Assembly: GCA_964342485.1 (NCBI GenBank)
Contig: CAYFFO010000006.1
Coordinates: 22,131-86,130, forward strand
DNA: 64,000 bases
Reading direction: 5' to 3'
From: CAYFFO01 sp964342485
GTDB lineage: Bacteria; Chloroflexota; Dehalococcoidia; Lucifugimonadales; CAJWER01
The notes under the pieces are model-generated. The model did not search any database, was not told the origin of the DNA, and worked only from the letters and a program-made list of their open reading frames with translations. Within the stretch, counting starts at the first letter, position 1; every line of letters begins with the position of its first letter. Positions 63,655-64,000 of this stretch are shown here, piece by piece. Made by a program: the position numbers and the translations under genes.

Positions 63655-64000
63655 ATGAAAAATTTGTATGTAATTGGATTCGTACTGATATTGGTGATGT
63701 CAGTTCTGGCATGTACTCGCGAGGTAGTGGTTGAGAAGGAAGTACTTAAAGAGGTGCCTATTGAGAAAGTTGTCACCAAAGAGGTGGTTAAAGAGGTGCC
63801 CGTTGAAAAAGTAGTAACGGTTACCAAGGAAGTCGTAAAAGAAGTACCTAAAGAAGTTATAGTTGAGGTTGAGAAGATAAAAGAGGTACCTGTTGAGAAG
63901 GTAGTAGTAGTAGAAAAAGAAATAATTAAGGAACTTACGAAGGAAGTCACGAAGGAAGCTGATCCGGGAGAACTGGTGGTTTATTCCGGTCGTAAGGAAT
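63655..64000 (+). CDS. Substrate-binding lipoprotein with charged V/E/K repeat linker (partial)
   Basis: The gene runs off the window end; 115 residues are visible. A signal peptide ends V-L-A-C with lipobox cysteine C20. Residues about 23-102 are a repetitive linker of V-E-K-E-V, V-K-E-V-P and similar units. The mature domain starts E-L-V-V-Y-S-G-R-K-E, which matches the first strand of Fe(III)-type ABC substrate-binding proteins (V-Y-S-G-R). AAAGGATAGG precedes the ATG. Such linkers are common on Chloroflexota binding proteins. Iron is the likely ligand but most of the protein is unseen. Confidence 0.8.
   Translation, partial: MKNLYVIGFVLILVMSVLACTREVVVEKEVLKEVPIEKVVTKEVVKEVPVEKVVTVTKEVVKEVPKEVIVEVEKIKEVPVEKVVVVEKEIIKELTKEVTKEADPGELVVYSGRKE

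Noticed and set aside
63609..63950. Minus-strand frame rich in Ser and Thr
   Set aside because: It is the reverse complement of the V/E/K repeat of the lipoprotein gene; low complexity comes from the repeat and no ribosome site is present.
1..64000. tRNA, rRNA, CRISPR, prophage or insertion sequence
   Set aside because: No cloverleaf, rRNA stretch, regularly spaced repeat, transposase, integrase or phage structural gene was seen in reading through both strands.

Overview
The window is bacterial chromosome of low G+C, densely packed, with short intergenic gaps, frequent GTG and TTG starts and many start/stop overlaps. I see no phage, plasmid, insertion sequence, CRISPR array, tRNA or rRNA. 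The best guess at origin is a Chloroflexota bacterium of the Dehalococcoidia/SAR202 kind. The grounds are a substrate-binding lipoprotein whose N-terminal linker is a long run of V-E-K-E-V-like units, a coenzyme F420 ligase C-terminus, an actinobacterial/Chloroflexi-type 7Fe ferredoxin, a menaquinone-type ubiD-ubiA-ubiX set, tandem amidohydrolases, and the block rpsB-tsf-pyrH-frr-uppS-cdsA-dxr-rseP-ispG-proS. This is inference from gene content; no marker phylogeny could be run.

Layout. 1-3158: end of a cofE-like gene, two small cysteine-motif proteins, a 0.9 kb gene-free stretch and glycerol kinase. 3274-13465: a TPR lipoprotein, coenzyme A genes coaBC and coaX, a Gfo/Idh/MocA oxidoreductase, moeB, two tandem amidohydrolases, a PH-domain membrane protein and a DnaJ-class co-chaperone. 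13767-18369: cobalamin adenosyltransferase, then a regulated korAB operon with a palindrome over its promoter and a foldable leader, then a 2-hydroxyacid dehydrogenase. 18503-22597 (minus): a CinA/NadD-like fusion followed by ubiD-ubiA-ubiX. 22964-27717: a five-gene potassium-uptake cassette and prephenate dehydratase. 27771-35827 (minus): two small envelope proteins, a dapA-like/mfnB-like operon, then fakA-degV-recG. 35979-43002: rpmB, a VOC protein, aconitase, ferredoxin, cmk-plsC-glmS. 43005-49153: a sugar-nucleotide and ulosonic-acid cluster broken by a 100-N assembly gap. 49492-60795: a formaldehyde-dehydrogenase-like ADH and the translation/MEP-isoprenoid block. 60850-64000: two SDR epimerases, a sucrase/ferredoxin-like protein and the start of a probable iron-binding lipoprotein.

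How the genes work together. Aconitase, KorAB and the 7Fe ferredoxin fit a ferredoxin-linked TCA cycle. Dxr and IspG supply isoprenoids, which UppS (cell-wall lipid carrier) and the UbiA/UbiD/UbiX set (quinone) use. CoaX and CoaBC are successive steps to coenzyme A. PlsC, CdsA and FakA/DegV make or recycle phospholipid. GlmS, ManC and the ulosonic-acid genes build surface glycans.

The most unusual items are: (1) adjacent homologues of the Shewanella KdnB/KdnA pair beside a 747-residue CBS-NeuB-SAF-TIM-barrel fusion, suggesting a terminally aminated ulosonic acid; (2) an MfnB-like methanofuran-pathway synthase fused to a TusA-like domain and abutting a DapA-family aldolase; (3) the korA leader, in which one segment can pair either with a neighbour or with the ribosome binding site; and (4) a PncC/CinA-like plus NadD-like fusion.
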